Source: Apostichopus japonicus (taxonomy: Eukaryota; Echinodermata; Holothuroidea; Aspidochirotida; Stichopodidae). From it: a stretch of 64,000 bases of DNA. The DNA is taken from assembly GCF_037975245.1 (NCBI RefSeq), contig NC_092578.1, positions 10,026,359-10,090,358 of the forward strand. The letters run 5' to 3'. A program made the translations under genes and the position numbers. This document shows positions 63,354-64,000 of this stretch, one piece after another. Position 1 is the first letter of the stretch. Every line of letters starts with the position of its first letter. The notes below the pieces were generated by a model. It was not told where the DNA came from. It saw only the letters and a program-made list of their open reading frames with translations, and made no database searches.

Positions 63354-64000
63354 CTGTAAGAAAAAAAAACGAGAAGTCAGTAATATCATGTAGAGATTTA
63401 AGACACAAGATTGACTGATTTGTGGTCTCCAGATGCTCAAGTGTAAGACATGTGGTTGCTCATAATAGTTTGTAACATTCCAAAATAGACAATGGAATTC
63501 TCTCAGATGTATCACATGTACTGTCATTACAACGGACAAGCTAGAGCACCAGTACTGTACACTATTCCTTAGTATGCCAATCTTAGTCACTGAACTGTTG
63601 CTGTTTGTCCCTTTGTAGTTACTGCTGTGATATATGATAAAGACAGAAAAAGTAACACACACACTAAATATTGCAGCCTTAAACTGAAAGTGGAGTGTAC
63701 AATGTTCTTCACACACAGCTTACCTGGTAGATCATTGATGCAAGATAATAATGACGAATCAAGTAATTGCAAGAAATGCAGCATAAAGAATCAACACAAC
63801 CCCTTGTGGTATTATGCTATTGCATGCTAGCCCTGTGCTATAGACAGTTTATGGAATGTTCCAACATGCACTTGACAGGAAAGTGCATTCTTTTCCAAAC
63901 ACCATTGATACAAGAAACAACACCCTAAAAATATAGGTTATTTTCAGCAGTATCAAGAAATATTCTTGTAGTAGAACCACAACATTGTTTGGACATATAT
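63354..64000 (-). other. Partial intron above unit 28
   Basis: Lower part of the long VTT-domain intron; the VTT exon it belongs to lies above 64000. It contains a 43-nt decayed exon at 63582-63624 and the orphan CCAG/GTAAGC donor near 63718-63723. Nothing else is supported. Confidence 0.78.

Larger units (their letters stand above)
1..64000 (-). repeat. Tandem array of about 2.3-kb four-exon gene cassettes
   Basis: The window is head-to-tail cassettes with no unique sequence between them. Spacing between successive domain exons is 2336-2337 in units 24-28, 2349-2358 in units 10-23, about 2360 in D units and about 1825 for the short B-C step. Introns align copy to copy nearly as well as exons. 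The window edges cut through cassettes on both sides, so the array is longer than 64 kb. Confidence 0.97.

Noticed and set aside
1-64000. Non-coding satellite DNA
   Set aside because: Long tandem repeats, but all 28 copies keep open, in-phase exons with canonical splice sites, and indels in exons keep frame while intron indels do not.
1-64000. Bacterial or phage operon, or CRISPR array
   Set aside because: Coding segments are short, separated by GT-AG introns and without ribosome binding sites. The repeats are kilobases long and contain no spacer-like unique segments.

Overview
This window is eukaryotic, most likely from an animal and probably an invertebrate. It holds one internal slice of a very large, intron-rich gene on the minus strand, with no start, stop, signal peptide, promoter or polyadenylation end inside the window. 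The evidence is a set of short exons with canonical GT-AG borders (donors GTAAGT, GTAAGC or GTAGGT), AT-rich introns and Thr-rich secreted-type coding sequence. I cannot name the species or match the gene to a known family.

The whole 64 kb is a head-to-tail array of 28 copies of a cassette of about 2.3 kb (1.82-2.36 kb). In transcription order (high to low coordinate) each cassette has four exons: a 405-nt exon for a 135-residue, strongly acidic domain with only two cysteines, one at each end; a 63-nt exon (ESITTTQTTSETTEKATTTA); a 51-nt exon (EVTTEGKDTTTVPSTTE); and a 48-nt exon (VTTEGEGTTTAQSTTE). Every intron is phase 1, so the exons join without a break from cassette to cassette. The window encodes about 5,250 codons of a repeating [Cys-bracketed domain]-[54-residue Thr/Ser-rich, mucin-like linker] protein. 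A giant secreted or cell-surface mucin-like molecule is the simplest reading; that role is inference.

Layout by subfamily, units numbered from the low-coordinate end. Units 1-4 (A, B, C, D; about 1-8.3 kb) are followed by a second copy in units 5-9 (about 8.3-19.5 kb). Units 10-11 are early E, units 12-23 late E (about 24-52.4 kb), and units 24-28 are F (about 52.4-64 kb). Introns are homogenised along with exons, so the array has evolved by unequal exchange and conversion of whole cassettes. Several exchange points can be read from shared variants: one in the ESIT exon of unit 5, one inside the domain exon of unit 8, and one in the intron below the ESIT exon of unit 24. Two-cassette duplications are visible inside the E array.

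The long intron between the last linker exon and the next domain exon carries a decayed fifth Thr-rich exon with an in-frame stop and no donor. In the B units (2 and 6) this intron is about 470 bp shorter and the relic is gone. I see no RNA genes, mobile elements, CRISPR arrays or second gene.
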